DNA from: Streptomyces sp. CHD11
GTDB taxonomy: Bacteria; Actinomycetota; Actinomycetes; Streptomycetales; Streptomycetaceae
DNA length: 38,317 nucleotides
Reading direction: 5' to 3'
Assembly (NCBI RefSeq): GCF_018638295.1
Contig: NZ_JABTTS010000027.1
Span: 20,694 to 59,010 of the forward strand
Position 1 is the stretch's first letter. Each line of letters opens with the position of its first letter. This document shows positions 31,080 to 38,317 of this stretch, in pieces. Below the pieces are notes generated by a model. That model had not been told where the DNA came from. It saw only the letters and a list, made by a program, of their open reading frames with translations, and did not search any database. Both the position numbers and the translations under genes were made by a program.

Positions 31080-32255
31080 CGGCATCGTCAGCAACGGGCT
31101 TAAAACGGAACGCCGCTGAGCAGCACATCCCCTCCCCGGGGACCCGAGCCGGCGTCCCCAAGGCGCGACTCCCCATGCCCGCCCACGACCATGGCCCCGC
31201 CGGGCGGTGCCGTTCGCGCCCACCCTGCGTCAACTGCACAACGAACCGGCCCGAAAAACTCGAAAGGCAACGTCCCGCCCACCCGGCCAGATCCCCTGAC
31301 CAGCAGGTTCACCCCTTTAACCCATCTCTTGGAGATCTTGGTATCCGAATGACGGGAGGCCTCGCCATCAACGGCGCGGCTCACGCGCAGCCCTCTCCCG
31401 CCATCGAAATCGCGATCACCGCGCTCCGGCCCGAGCAACGAAACCCATGGCCCGCACGCCCCCGCTCGCCGCTCATGCATCACCCGCTTAACCGACACTC
31501 GGGGCCCACATCTGCCTACTACGCCCATTTCAGGACAATTACTTAAAGCAATCCATTGGCCAAATAGTCTCGCGAACTATCCGCCAGCAGACCGTTTTGT
31601 CGGAGTTTTCGTCGCCTCGCCTCACACACGCCCCACCACGCCCACGCAGCGGTAATCCGAACCATCCCTTGGCGGCATCGGCGCAGGGCCCGGCCGAAAA
31701 CCTCGGCGCCGAGGCAGGGACGGAAGCCATGGGCGAGCTGGACGAGCGACTGCTGCCGCCAGTGGTTTCCGCTTCCCAGCCTGGAGGCCTTGGTCCAACC
31801 CACTCAGCCCGCCGAGCCCGTTGCGCAGCACAGCCCAGCCGACATCACGTCAGCGGCTTCTGATACGGCACCGACCGCCGAGGTGGCCATACGCCCGGCA
31901 GTTGCTCCGGCGGCAGGCGGTACGGCGTTCCCGGTCAGGACCGATGCACCCAGACCTCACCAGGAACAGGACGTGCAATCGCATGAGAGGCACAGCGAGG
32001 GCACGCCGTACGCCCACGGTCCCGGCCGTCCCAAGAACATCTCCGAGGCCGCCATCGTCCTCAACCAGTGCATCATCCCGCGCGAGGGTCTCGACTCGTC
32101 GGTCCCCGCCGCGCTGAAGCTGAAGAAGCGGATCAAACGCTTAGACGCTGTTGTCTTTCCGAGTGTGATCAGCGAGTTTCCGCAGGTCGTGGATAGGTGC
32201 GGTAGGTCCGTGAAAGTAGTGGCCTGTCTCGTTGTCGCTCCGTGGGAGGCCGCGA
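31080..32255. other. Gene-poor stretch inside the element
   Basis: About 1.18 kb without a gene I can defend. The part near 31535-31605 is AT-richer than any nearby sequence. Short plus-strand frames (for example 31790-32326, with GPGRPKNISEAAIVLNQC and PAALKLKKRIKRL) have no recognised family and poor starts. This looks like decayed DNA of mixed origin. Confidence 0.6.
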
Positions 32256-32792
32256 ATGCCCTCGATCATCGGACTGCTGGAACAACAGGAGCACGCTGCT
32301 CGACGCCGGGTCGACGGGCTTCGTGAGGAAGCCGACCGTATCCAGGCCGAGTTGGCCGTGGCCGAGGAGGAATGGCAGGAGTGGGTGATCGCCCGGCGGC
32401 GGGTCGACACGGTTCTGGCTCCCGACGGGGCCGCCGAAGCCGGCGTTCAGGACGCTGCCGGTCCGCAGGAGGCAGACGGACAGCGGGCGTCCCGTGATGC
32501 GGCCCGGCCGAAATCGCAGGTGCCGGTGTGGCGTGCGGGGATGGCCTCGTCGGTGCTGTCGGTCGACTACCAGCGGATCCTTCACGCAGCCGCGGACCGG
32601 GCCCGTCTGGGGCAGGAGCCGCTGACTTGCCAGGAAATGGCCGCGGTGTTCGGCATGGACGTGGTGCCGGCACGGGTGGAGGCATTGCGGTCGAAGGCGA
32701 AACGCCTGGTCGCCCGGGGCTGGCTGGCCGAGCCCACGCCCGGACGGTTCACCCTCGCTCCCGGTGTGGCCGGGCCAGGCGACGGGCCATAA
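32256..32792 (+). CDS. Coiled-coil / winged-helix-like protein of unknown function
   Basis: Protein of 178 residues with a strong ribosome site (gggagg, 6 nt). Residues about 5-55 are a coiled coil (LLEQQEHAARRRVDGLREEA, then DRIQAELAVAEEEWQEW). After a flexible Ala/Pro/Gln linker, residues about 105-165 (SVLSVDYQRILHAAADRARL to RSKAKRLVARGWLAEPTPGR) look like a winged helix. I recall similar proteins in other Streptomyces near insertion sequences. Its last 44 bp overlap the end of the IS5 transposase gene on the other strand. Function unknown. Confidence 0.75.
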   Translation: MPSIIGLLEQQEHAARRRVDGLREEADRIQAELAVAEEEWQEWVIARRRVDTVLAPDGAAEAGVQDAAGPQEADGQRASRDAARPKSQVPVWRAGMASSVLSVDYQRILHAAADRARLGQEPLTCQEMAAVFGMDVVPARVEALRSKAKRLVARGWLAEPTPGRFTLAPGVAGPGDGP

Positions 32793-33666
32793 GGACGGTC
32801 ATCGACCAGTAGATCATCGCCTCGGCACTGGTGATACGGCGCTCGAAGTCGCGGGCCAGGCGGCGGCTGCGCATCAGGTGCGCGAAAAGACGCTCGACGA
32901 TCCACCGCTTGGGCAGCACCACGAACCCCTTCACGTTGTCGCTGCGTTTGACGATCGCCACCACCAGGGCGAACGTGGCCAGGCAGTGCTCGACGAGACT
33001 GCCGGTGTAGCCGCCGTCGGCCCAGACGAGGGCCAGGCGGTGGTGGGCAAAGGCCACCTGTTCCAGTAGGACATGGGCGGCGGCCCGGTCGCCGACATCC
33101 GCGCCGGTGACCATGACGCCGAGCAGCAGGCCGAGGGTGTCGACCACGACGTGCCGTTTGCGGCCGTTGACCAGCTTGCCGCCGTCGAAGCCACGACTGT
33201 CGGCGCCAACCACGGCGTCCGCCTTGACCGACTGCGAATCGATCACCCCGGCCGTCGGCCGGAAATCCCGCCCCGCCTTCTCGCGGACCTGCCCGCGCAG
33301 CCGGTCGTGCAACTCCCGCACCAGGCCGTGGTCGCGCCAGCGGCGGAAGAACGCGTAGACCCGGTCCCACGGCGGGAAGTCGGCCGGCATCGCCCGCCAC
33401 TTGATCCCGTTGTCCACGAGATAGGCGATGGCGTCCAGCATCGCGCGGTGGCAGTACGCCTCCAGCTGCCCGCCCCGGCCGCGCATCCAGCCCGGCTCCG
33501 GCAGCAGCGGCCGCACCACCGCCCACTCCGCGTCCGTCATGTCACTCGGGTAACGGCGCTCGTGCAGCGGATGGTCGGCAGCGTTTCCGAACCGGTGAGC
33601 CAGACAGTCACACTCCCGGGTGCCCGCGGTGGACTGCACGGGCATCGGCACGCAAGACTGCGACAC
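32749..33666 (-). mobile_element. IS5-family transposase, apparently intact
   Basis: A transposase of 305 residues; GTG at 33666 with aggagg 5 nt upstream. It has YPSDMTDAEWAVVRPLLPEP, the first catalytic Asp in GVIDSQSVKA, the second in WADGGYTGSL, and the C-terminal RWIVERLFAHLMRSRRLARD with Glu, so the DDE triad is complete. IMIYWS-like residues (SAEAMIYWSMTVLMARRLAR) close it. It is unlike the other two IS5 copies. The gene end overlaps the 32256-32792 gene by 44 bp. A hairpin covers its ribosome site. Inverted repeats at the ends were not identified. Confidence 0.9.
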
Positions 33667-33668
33667 CA

Positions 33669-33719
33669 GGGCCTCCTGATGCTCGGTGATTCGACACCAA
33701 CGAGCTGTTCAGGAGGCCC
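33669..33719 (-). promoter_or_regulatory. Hairpin masking the IS5 transposase ribosome site
   Basis: GGGCCTCCTGA (33669-33679) and TCAGGAGGCCC (33709-33719) are perfect 11-bp inverted repeats. In the transposase mRNA the arm next to the start contains AGGAGG, so the ribosome site would be paired when the whole region is transcribed. Confidence 0.6.
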
Positions 33720-33739
33720 TCCTCTCATGCGCCGAGCAC

Positions 33740-33896
33740 CCCACTACCACCCAATCGGGACGACCGTTCGATCACCAAGTCCCCAGAGCGGTACGACAAC
33801 GGCTTCTTAGCCCTGGACAATGAACTCGACCACCTGCCCATCGGCGACATCGTTTCCGTCGCGCTGGATGAGTGGCTCACCACCCGCGGCTTCTGA
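33740..33896 (+). pseudogene. Unidentified gene remnant, C-terminal end
   Basis: A frame without a start encodes SITKSPERYDNGFLALDNEL then DHLPIGDIVSVALDEWLTTR and GF before TGA. It resembles a helical C-terminus that has lost its N-terminal part to the IS5 insertion. The family is not recognised. Confidence 0.45.
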
Positions 33897-33915
33897 ACCC
33901 GAGCGCAGTGCACGA

Positions 33916-33950
33916 GGGGCGGCCGACCAGCGCCGCGGTGCGGCCGCCCC
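33916..33950 (+). terminator. Terminator hairpin after the gene remnant
   Basis: GGGGCGGCCG (33916-33925) and CGGCCGCCCC (33941-33950) form a perfect 10-bp stem, 19 bp after the remnant's stop. Confidence 0.65.
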
Positions 33951-33998
33951 TGCCGACTATTGCAACACCCTTCAGAGGGAGTGCGTCCCGCCTCCCAG

Positions 33999-34072
33999 GT
34001 GGGAGACAAGTGGGAGATGATCATGGTGTGGTGCTGCAGTCAGGTGCTAGGAAATGCTAGATAGCGCTATCT
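33999..34072. repeat. Direct repeats and palindrome just inside the right end of the element
   Basis: GTGGGAGA occurs at 33999-34006 and 34010-34017, TGCTAG at 34045-34050 and 34055-34060, and AGATAGCGCTATCT (34059-34072) is a perfect 14-bp palindrome. They lie within 90 bp of the uppP stop, where recombinase arm sites or excisionase sites would be expected. Function is inferred. Confidence 0.5.
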
Positions 34073-34085
34073 GCGCGGCCCTGGT

Positions 34086-34961
34086 TCAGCCGCCGGATTC
34101 GGCCGCATGAGGACTCAGCACACCCGCGCTGACCAGCACAATGATGACGATGCCGAGTGCGATGCGGTACCAGACGAACGGCATGAAGCTCTTGGTCGAG
34201 ATGAACTTCATGAACCAGGCGATCACCGCGTATCCGACCGCGAAGGCGACGACCGTCGCGAAGAGCGTCGGGCCCCACGAGACGTGCCCGTCCTCCGTCA
34301 CGTCCTTCAGTTCGTACAGGCCGGAGGCCAGCACCGCGGGGATGGCGAGGAGGAAGGAGTAGCGGGCCGCGTCCTCGCGCCGGTAGCCCATGAACAGGCC
34401 GCCGCTGATGGTGGCGCCGGAGCGGGAGACACCCGGGATGAGCGCCATCGCCTGGCAGAAGCCGTAGATCAGACCGTCCCTGACCGTCAGGTCCCCGAGG
34501 TCCTTGCGCTGTTTGGCCGCGCGGTGCCGGCCGCCGCTCTCGTCCCGCGCCGCGAGCCGGTCGGCCACGCCGAGCACGACACCCATGCCGATGAGCATCG
34601 CCGCGGTGAGCCGCAGATCCCGGAACGGGCCCTCGATCTGGTCCTTGAGGGTCAGGCCGAGCACACCGATCGGGATCGAGCCGACGATGACCAGCCAGCC
34701 CATGCGCGCGTCCTGGTCCCGCCGCATCTCCTTGTCCGTCAGGGAGCGGGTCCAGGCGGACAGGATCCGGCCGATGTCCTTGCGGAAATAGATCAGCACC
34801 GCGGTCTCGGTGCCGATCTGGGTGATCGCGGTGAAGGCCGCGCCCGGATCCTCCCAGCCGGAGAAGGCGGCGGTCAGCCGCAGATGGGCGCTGGAGGAGA
34901 CGGGCAGGAACTCGGTCAGCCCCTGGACGAGTCCGAGGATGAGGGATTCAAACCAAGACAT
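34086..34961 (-). CDS. uppP: Undecaprenyl-diphosphatase UppP (BacA)
   Basis: Membrane protein of 291 residues that removes a phosphate from undecaprenyl pyrophosphate so that the lipid carrier of cell-wall synthesis can be reused; overproduction can give bacitracin resistance. Motif 1 is LGLVQGLTEFLPVSSSAHLR near residue 10-29, with the Q/E-rich active site; motif 2 is PGVSRSGATISGG. About eight hydrophobic helices are present. Residues about 250-267 come from the 56-bp repeat and 268-291 from the element side of the junction, so the protein is a hybrid. The ATG at 34961 lacks a clear ribosome site. Confidence 0.95.
   Translation of the reverse strand: MSWFESLILGLVQGLTEFLPVSSSAHLRLTAAFSGWEDPGAAFTAITQIGTETAVLIYFRKDIGRILSAWTRSLTDKEMRRDQDARMGWLVIVGSIPIGVLGLTLKDQIEGPFRDLRLTAAMLIGMGVVLGVADRLAARDESGGRHRAAKQRKDLGDLTVRDGLIYGFCQAMALIPGVSRSGATISGGLFMGYRREDAARYSFLLAIPAVLASGLYELKDVTEDGHVSWGPTLFATVVAFAVGYAVIAWFMKFISTKSFMPFVWYRIALGIVIIVLVSAGVLSPHAAESGG
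34160..34215. repeat. Right attachment-site-like repeat (56 bp)
   Basis: Identical copy of 24678-24733, lying in uppP codons about 249-268. The sequence to the left of it (34086-34159) is diverged from its counterpart at 24604-24677. Confidence 0.85.
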
Positions 34962-35189
34962 GAGGCAGCGGAGTCCAAGTGCCGATCGTGAACGGGCGAA
35001 GGGCGCACGCCGTGTGCGGTGATCGATGATCAGGTGCGCCGAGGGGGGAAGCGTAACGCCCCGAGATGAACCCTTGGCGGAAGCGGGATGACGGCCCGGC
35101 GCCCTGAGGGTGACGTGATCAGGCCGCCGTGGGGAGCCGTTCCGCCGACCCGGCGACGCCCGAACGGGTCTGACGTACCGCCGGGACGT

Positions 35190-35978
35190 TCACCGGCCGC
35201 GCAGCTGGTGCCGCTTGCGCCACGCCACCACCGCGCCCACCAGGCCCGGCACGGTGATGCAGGCCAGCGCGATCAGGAAGGCCGGCGACGTCGGCGTGGA
35301 GGCGCGGGCGCCGGCCACGACGTAGGCGGCGGTGTTCGGTACCGAGCCGAGCGCCGTCGCCAGCAGGAACGGCAACAGACCCATACGGGAGACCGCGGCG
35401 CAGTAGTTCGACGCCGCGAACGGGATGCCGGGGAACAGCCGGGCCGCCAGCATCGAGCGGAAGCCGTGCCGGCTCAGCTGGTTGTCCGCGGCCTTCAGCC
35501 AGCGTCCGCGCAGCAGCGGACGCAGCGCCTCCTGGCCGAGCGCCCGTCCCAGACAGAAGGCCAGCCCGGCGCCCAGCACCGTGCCGCCCAGCGCCGCGAC
35601 CAGGCCCAGCTGGGAGCCGAACAGCGCCCCCGCGGCGAGGTTCAGCAGCGGACGCGGCACGAACGACACCGTGCACACCCCGTAGGCCACCGCGTACGCC
35701 GCCACCGCCACCGCCCCGCCGAGCCGGTCCGGCCAGCCGTCGGTCAGCAGCCGCTGCGGCTCGAGGACCAGCATCGTCGCCGACGCGGAGGCCAGCAGCA
35801 CGACCAGCAGGGAGAGCCGTGACCACGGGGACAGCAGCGCTCTGGCGCACCGGGCGGCGAACCGTGTGGTGGGCACGAGAGCGGGCGCGGGCGGGGGTAC
35901 GGCGACCGGCAGGCCGGTGGCGGCGGTCCGGGGAGAGACCGCGGCGGTGCCCCCAGAGCGGGTGGTGGCATCGAGCAT
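35190..35978 (-). CDS. VTT / TVP38-family (DedA-like) membrane protein
   Basis: Protein of 262 residues with about six hydrophobic segments. The VTT (SNARE-associated) pattern is visible: VPRPLLNLAAGALFGSQLGL, then GAGLAFCLGRALGQEAL and RLFPGIPFAASNYCAAVSRM, and GSVPNTAAYVVAGA. Such proteins are thought to scramble or transport lipids; the role in Streptomyces is unknown. The start is set at 35978 because TTACTG lies 7 nt upstream (leaderless); the frame is open further. It is divergent from the AlkD-type gene with a 49-bp gap. Confidence 0.85.
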   Translation of the reverse strand: MLDATTRSGGTAAVSPRTAATGLPVAVPPPAPALVPTTRFAARCARALLSPWSRLSLLVVLLASASATMLVLEPQRLLTDGWPDRLGGAVAVAAYAVAYGVCTVSFVPRPLLNLAAGALFGSQLGLVAALGGTVLGAGLAFCLGRALGQEALRPLLRGRWLKAADNQLSRHGFRSMLAARLFPGIPFAASNYCAAVSRMGLLPFLLATALGSVPNTAAYVVAGARASTPTSPAFLIALACITVPGLVGAVVAWRKRHQLRGR

Positions 35979-35991
35979 CCGGCGACAGTAA

Positions 35992-36020
35992 CCGACAAAT
36001 ATGTGTGATCGCCGTAGTGT
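35992..36020 (+). promoter_or_regulatory. Leaderless promoter of the AlkD-type gene
   Basis: CCGACA (35992-35997), a 17-bp spacer and TAGTGT (36015-36020). The -10 hexamer ends 7 nt before the ATG at 36028, so transcription would start at or next to it. Confidence 0.65.
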
Positions 36021-36027
36021 TCGTCTC

Positions 36028-36762
36028 ATGCGCGTCACAGGGGACGGAACGGCGGCGTCCGCACCGCGTCCACCGGTCAGCCCGCTCGCCGACACGGTGC
36101 TGGAACGGCTCACGGCCGCCTACGGGCCCGCGGCCGACCCGGAGCGCGCCCCGGCGATGCGGGCCTACATGAAGGACGTCGCCCCGTTCCTCGGCATCAC
36201 CGCCCCGGCCCGGCGGGCCCTGTCCCGTACGGTCACGGCGGGACTGCCCCGGCCCGGCGAAGCCGACTGCGCCGCCGTCGCCCTGCGCTGCTGGGAGCTG
36301 CCCGAACGCGAGTACCACTACTTCGCGGTCGACTATCTGCGCCGGCACGTACGGCACTGCTCCTCCGGCTTTCTGCCCGTCACCAGGCATCTGGTCACCA
36401 CGGTCCCGTGGTGGGACACCGTCGACCTGCTCGCCGCGCATGTCGTCGGGGCGCTGGTCGCCGCCGACCCCCGGCTCACCGCCGACATGGACGAGTGGAT
36501 CGCCGACGACGACATGTGGCTCGTCCGCACCGCCCTGCTCCACCAGCTGCGCTACAGGGAACACACCGACAGCGCACGCCTCTTCGCCTTCTGCCTGCGC
36601 CGGTCCGGCCATCCGGACTTCTTCGTCCGCAAGGCCATCGGCTGGTGCCTGCGCGAGTACGCCAGGACCGACCCGGACGCCGTGCGGTCCTTCCTCGCAC
36701 GCGAGCAGGGACGGTTCGCGCCGCTGTCGGTACGCGAGGCGCTGAAGAACATCGGGGCGTAG
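36028..36762 (+). CDS. AlkD-type DNA alkylation repair glycosylase
   Basis: Protein of 244 residues made of HEAT-like helical repeats. Family blocks: ERAPAMRAYMKDVAPFLGI, EYHYFAVDYLRRHVRHC, VPWWDTVDLLAAHVVG with Trp and Asp that line the DNA, MWLVRTALLHQLRYREHTD, and FFVRKAIGWCLREYARTDPD. It would remove alkylated bases from DNA in the cytoplasm without flipping them. The ATG at 36028 is preferred over one at 36001 because the promoter overlaps the latter. Confidence 0.92.
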   Translation: MRVTGDGTAASAPRPPVSPLADTVLERLTAAYGPAADPERAPAMRAYMKDVAPFLGITAPARRALSRTVTAGLPRPGEADCAAVALRCWELPEREYHYFAVDYLRRHVRHCSSGFLPVTRHLVTTVPWWDTVDLLAAHVVGALVAADPRLTADMDEWIADDDMWLVRTALLHQLRYREHTDSARLFAFCLRRSGHPDFFVRKAIGWCLREYARTDPDAVRSFLAREQGRFAPLSVREALKNIGA

Positions 36763-36818
36763 CGGCCCGGCACCGAAAACCAGTCGACGCGTGGCGGGTT
36801 GTCGGCAAGGATCGAGCC

Positions 36819-36920
36819 ATGTTCCGGTACGCCTTCCACCTCGCAGCATCCGCCGTCGCGGATGCCCCGAAGGCTGCCGTCCCCGCTCTCCTCGCCGCAG
36901 TCGACGGCGCCCGAAGCTGA
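36819..36920 (+). CDS. Possible 33-residue small protein upstream of tuf
   Basis: ATG-to-TGA frame beginning MFRYAFHLAASAVADAPKAA, with aagga 8 nt before the ATG. It is hydrophobic and helical, and its stop codon is inside the stem of the hairpin at 36919-36961. It may be a small membrane peptide or a leader. No homologue is recognised and the evidence is only ribosome site and frame. Confidence 0.35.
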   Translation: MFRYAFHLAASAVADAPKAAVPALLAAVDGARS

Positions 36921-36961
36921 CCCTCCCCGGATAGTCCGGCGGACCCCCCAGGGGGAGGGTC
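36919..36961 (+). terminator. Terminator or attenuator hairpin upstream of tuf
   Basis: GACCCTCCCC (36919-36928) pairs perfectly with GGGGAGGGTC (36952-36961); a small inner hairpin gtccggcggac is in the loop. It ends 104 bp before the tuf start. Just before that gene, cacgcgtcac is repeated in tandem at 37021-37040. No other feature is seen in 36763-37065. Confidence 0.6.
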
Positions 36962-37065
36962 GGCCAGGTTCCCGGGGTCCCCGTCCCGGCCGCGCGCCGA
37001 TCCGCCGCGCCCGGGGGCGTCACGCGTCACCACGCGTCACCACCGAGAGGCTTCGAGGTACCGCC

Positions 37066-38247
37066 ATGTCCAAGACGGCGTACATCCGCACCAAACCGCA
37101 TCTGAACATCGGCACGATGGGTCATGTCGACCACGGCAAGACCACCCTGACCGCCGCCATCACCAAGGTCCTCGCCGAGCGCGGTACGGGCAGTTTCGTG
37201 CCGTTCGACCGCATCGACCGGGCCCCGGAGGAGGCCGCCCGCGGCATCACCATCAACATCGCGCACGTCGAGTACGAGACCGACACCCGGCACTACGCGC
37301 ACGTCGACATGCCCGGCCACGCCGACTACATCAAGAACATGGTCACCGGGGCCGCGCAGCTCGACGGGGCGATCCTCGTCGTCTCCGCGCTGGACGGGAT
37401 CATGCCGCAGACGGCCGAGCACGTACTGCTCGCCCGCCAGGTGGGCGTCGACCACATCGTGGTCGCGCTCAACAAGGCGGACGCCGTGGACGACGGCGAG
37501 GACGCGGTGCTGGCCGACCTGGTCGAGCTGGAGGTCCGCGACCTGCTCTCCGCGCACGGGTACGGCGGTGAGACCGCGCCCGTCGTACGGGTCTCCGGGC
37601 TGAAGGCACTGGAGGGCGACCCGCGCTGGACGGCGTCGGTCGAGGCGCTGCTCGACGCGGTGGACACCTATGTGCCCATGCCCGAGCGGTACCTGGACGC
37701 GCCGTTCCTGCTGCCGGTGGAGAACGTGCTCACCATCACCGGCCGGGGCACCGTCGTGACCGGCGCGGTGGAGCGGGGCACGGTCCGGGTCGGCGACCGG
37801 GTCGAGGTGCTCGGCGCCGAGACGGAGACCGTGGTGACCGGTCTGGAGACCTTCGGCAAGCCCATGGAGGAGGCGCAGGCCGGGGACAGCGTGGCGCTGC
37901 TGCTGCGCGGGGTGCCGCGCGACGCGGTGCGGCGCGGGCACGTGGTGGCCGCGCCGGGCAGTGTGGCGCCCGGCCGGCGTTTCACCGCGCGGGTGTATGT
38001 GCTGCCGGCTCGCGAGGGCGGCCGTACGACACCGGTGTCGACCGGCTACCGCCCGCAGTTCTACATCCGTACGGCGGACGTCGTGGGCGACGTCGACCTC
38101 GGTGGGACGGCGGTGGCGCGGCCCGGGGACACGGTGACGATGACGGTCGAGCTGGGACGTGACGTGCCGCTGGAGGCCGGGCTCGGCTTCGCCGTCCGGG
38201 AGGGCGGACGCACCGTCGGGGCCGGCACGGTGACGTCGGTCGGCTGA
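37066..38247 (+). CDS. tuf3: Elongation factor Tu, divergent tuf3-type paralogue
   Basis: GTPase of 393 residues that delivers aminoacyl-tRNA to the ribosome. Domain 1 has GHVDHGKT (19-26), RGITIN in switch I, DMPGHADYIKNMVTGAAQLD (canonical has DCPGH), and NKAD where standard EF-Tu has NKCD. Domains 2 and 3 are present (GRGTVVTGAVERG, then GYRPQFYIRTADV). Several changes from the abundant Tuf1 mark it as a paralogue; its setting near ung, fabG and an AlkD-type gene agrees with tuf3 of S. coelicolor. In Streptomyces tuf3 is minor and has been linked to stress and ppGpp. The ATG follows gaggtaccgcc. Confidence 0.9.
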   Translation: MSKTAYIRTKPHLNIGTMGHVDHGKTTLTAAITKVLAERGTGSFVPFDRIDRAPEEAARGITINIAHVEYETDTRHYAHVDMPGHADYIKNMVTGAAQLDGAILVVSALDGIMPQTAEHVLLARQVGVDHIVVALNKADAVDDGEDAVLADLVELEVRDLLSAHGYGGETAPVVRVSGLKALEGDPRWTASVEALLDAVDTYVPMPERYLDAPFLLPVENVLTITGRGTVVTGAVERGTVRVGDRVEVLGAETETVVTGLETFGKPMEEAQAGDSVALLLRGVPRDAVRRGHVVAAPGSVAPGRRFTARVYVLPAREGGRTTPVSTGYRPQFYIRTADVVGDVDLGGTAVARPGDTVTMTVELGRDVPLEAGLGFAVREGGRTVGAGTVTSVG

Positions 38248-38265
38248 CCGGAGGACGGCTGCCCG

Positions 38266-38287
38266 CCCCCCGGACGGGGGGGGGGGG
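38266..38287 (+). terminator. Terminator-like hairpin with a 12-G tract after tuf
   Basis: CCCCCC (38266-38271), a GGAC loop and then twelve G (38276-38287). The G run can pair with the C run and would stop polymerase. Long homopolymers are also error-prone in sequencing, so the exact length is uncertain. Confidence 0.5.
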
Positions 38288-38317
38288 ATGCCGGCGGGGT
38301 TTTGGCCTGTGCCGCGC

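Larger units (their letters stand above)
24678..34215. mobile_element. Integrative element inserted in the 3' end of uppP
   Basis: The 9.5 kb between the two 56-bp repeats has lower and uneven GC, three IS5-related copies, an IS1380 element, a toxin-antitoxin pair and several gene fragments, unlike the gene-dense flanks. The right end restores a full uppP by supplying a diverged 3' segment (34086-34159). The left end carries the displaced native 3' end. No integrase, excisionase, replication or transfer gene is intact, so the element is probably a decayed or trans-mobilised unit. Boundaries rest on the repeat; the true crossover may be anywhere inside it. Confidence 0.8.

Noticed and set aside
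31100..31528. Minus-strand frame of 142 codons
   Set aside because: Composition is Gly/Arg-rich without periodicity or motif, in a decayed stretch.
31790..32326. Open frame of 178 codons in the element
   Set aside because: It starts at TTG without a ribosome site, has no recognised domain, and runs past the leader of the 32256 gene. A faint likeness to an ISAzo13-type transposase segment (SLEALVQP) was too short to use.
33725..34024. Minus-strand frame of 99 codons near the right end of the element
   Set aside because: Opposite to the gene remnant and terminator. The plus-strand remnant has the more protein-like sequence.
35119..37023. Minus-strand open frame of 634 codons over three genes
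   Set aside because: It crosses the VTT and AlkD-type genes in a frame with arginine/glycine-rich sequence and no motif. The real genes there have clear family blocks.

Overview
The window is chromosomal DNA of a high-GC actinomycete, almost certainly a Streptomyces. Third codon positions are strongly G/C, GTG starts are frequent, and several promoters fit leaderless transcripts (a -10 hexamer 6-7 nt before the start codon). The gene families are also typical of the genus: DUF664 DinB proteins, a MocR regulator, an Excalibur-domain protein, and a tuf3-type EF-Tu close to ung and fabG. No rRNA, tRNA or CRISPR array was seen.

Left chromosomal part (1-24600). This is a run of housekeeping and accessory genes: the end of a glutamate-cysteine ligase, a CPBP membrane protease, a PhzF isomerase, a ClpN-like protein, three EamA/DMT exporters, two FMN-binding PPOX proteins, MocR and LysR regulators each divergent from a neighbour, a Rieske lipoprotein, a HipA-like kinase/DUF3037 pair, a fabG/SDR pair, a solute-binding lipoprotein, ung, an IS481 remnant, DinB, a Gfo/Idh/MocA oxidoreductase, lnt, an NTF2-like protein, DUF4291, another SDR and a 59-aa protein. 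The second DMT gene has a 13-codon leader peptide followed by mutually exclusive hairpins that look like a transcription attenuator.

Mobile region (about 24678-34215). A perfect 56-bp direct repeat brackets 9.5 kb. Both copies lie in the 3' end of uppP. The right copy is inside the intact uppP gene; the left copy belongs to an orphan uppP 3' end. Outside the 56 bp the two 3' ends differ at about 23 of 74 positions but encode nearly the same C-terminus. This fits an integrative element that targets uppP and carries a replacement 3' end, by analogy with prophage e14 in E. coli icd. Inside are a Phd/YefM-type antitoxin with a RelE-like partner, a fragment of an OLD-family ATPase/nuclease, an IS1380 element with a frameshifted transposase, an IS5 fragment, an SDR with a divergent MmyB-like regulator, an IS5 element with a nonsense codon, a fragment of a UvrD-like helicase, a coiled-coil protein of unknown role, an apparently intact IS5 transposase and a small gene remnant. 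The nuclease and helicase pieces may be what is left of a Gabija-like defence pair. No integrase gene is visible, so the element looks decayed or dependent on outside functions.

Right chromosomal part (34086-38317). The repaired uppP is followed by a VTT/TVP38-type membrane protein, a divergent leaderless AlkD-type DNA glycosylase, a possible 33-codon ORF ending in a terminator stem, and a divergent EF-Tu (tuf3-like) ending beside a 12-G tract.
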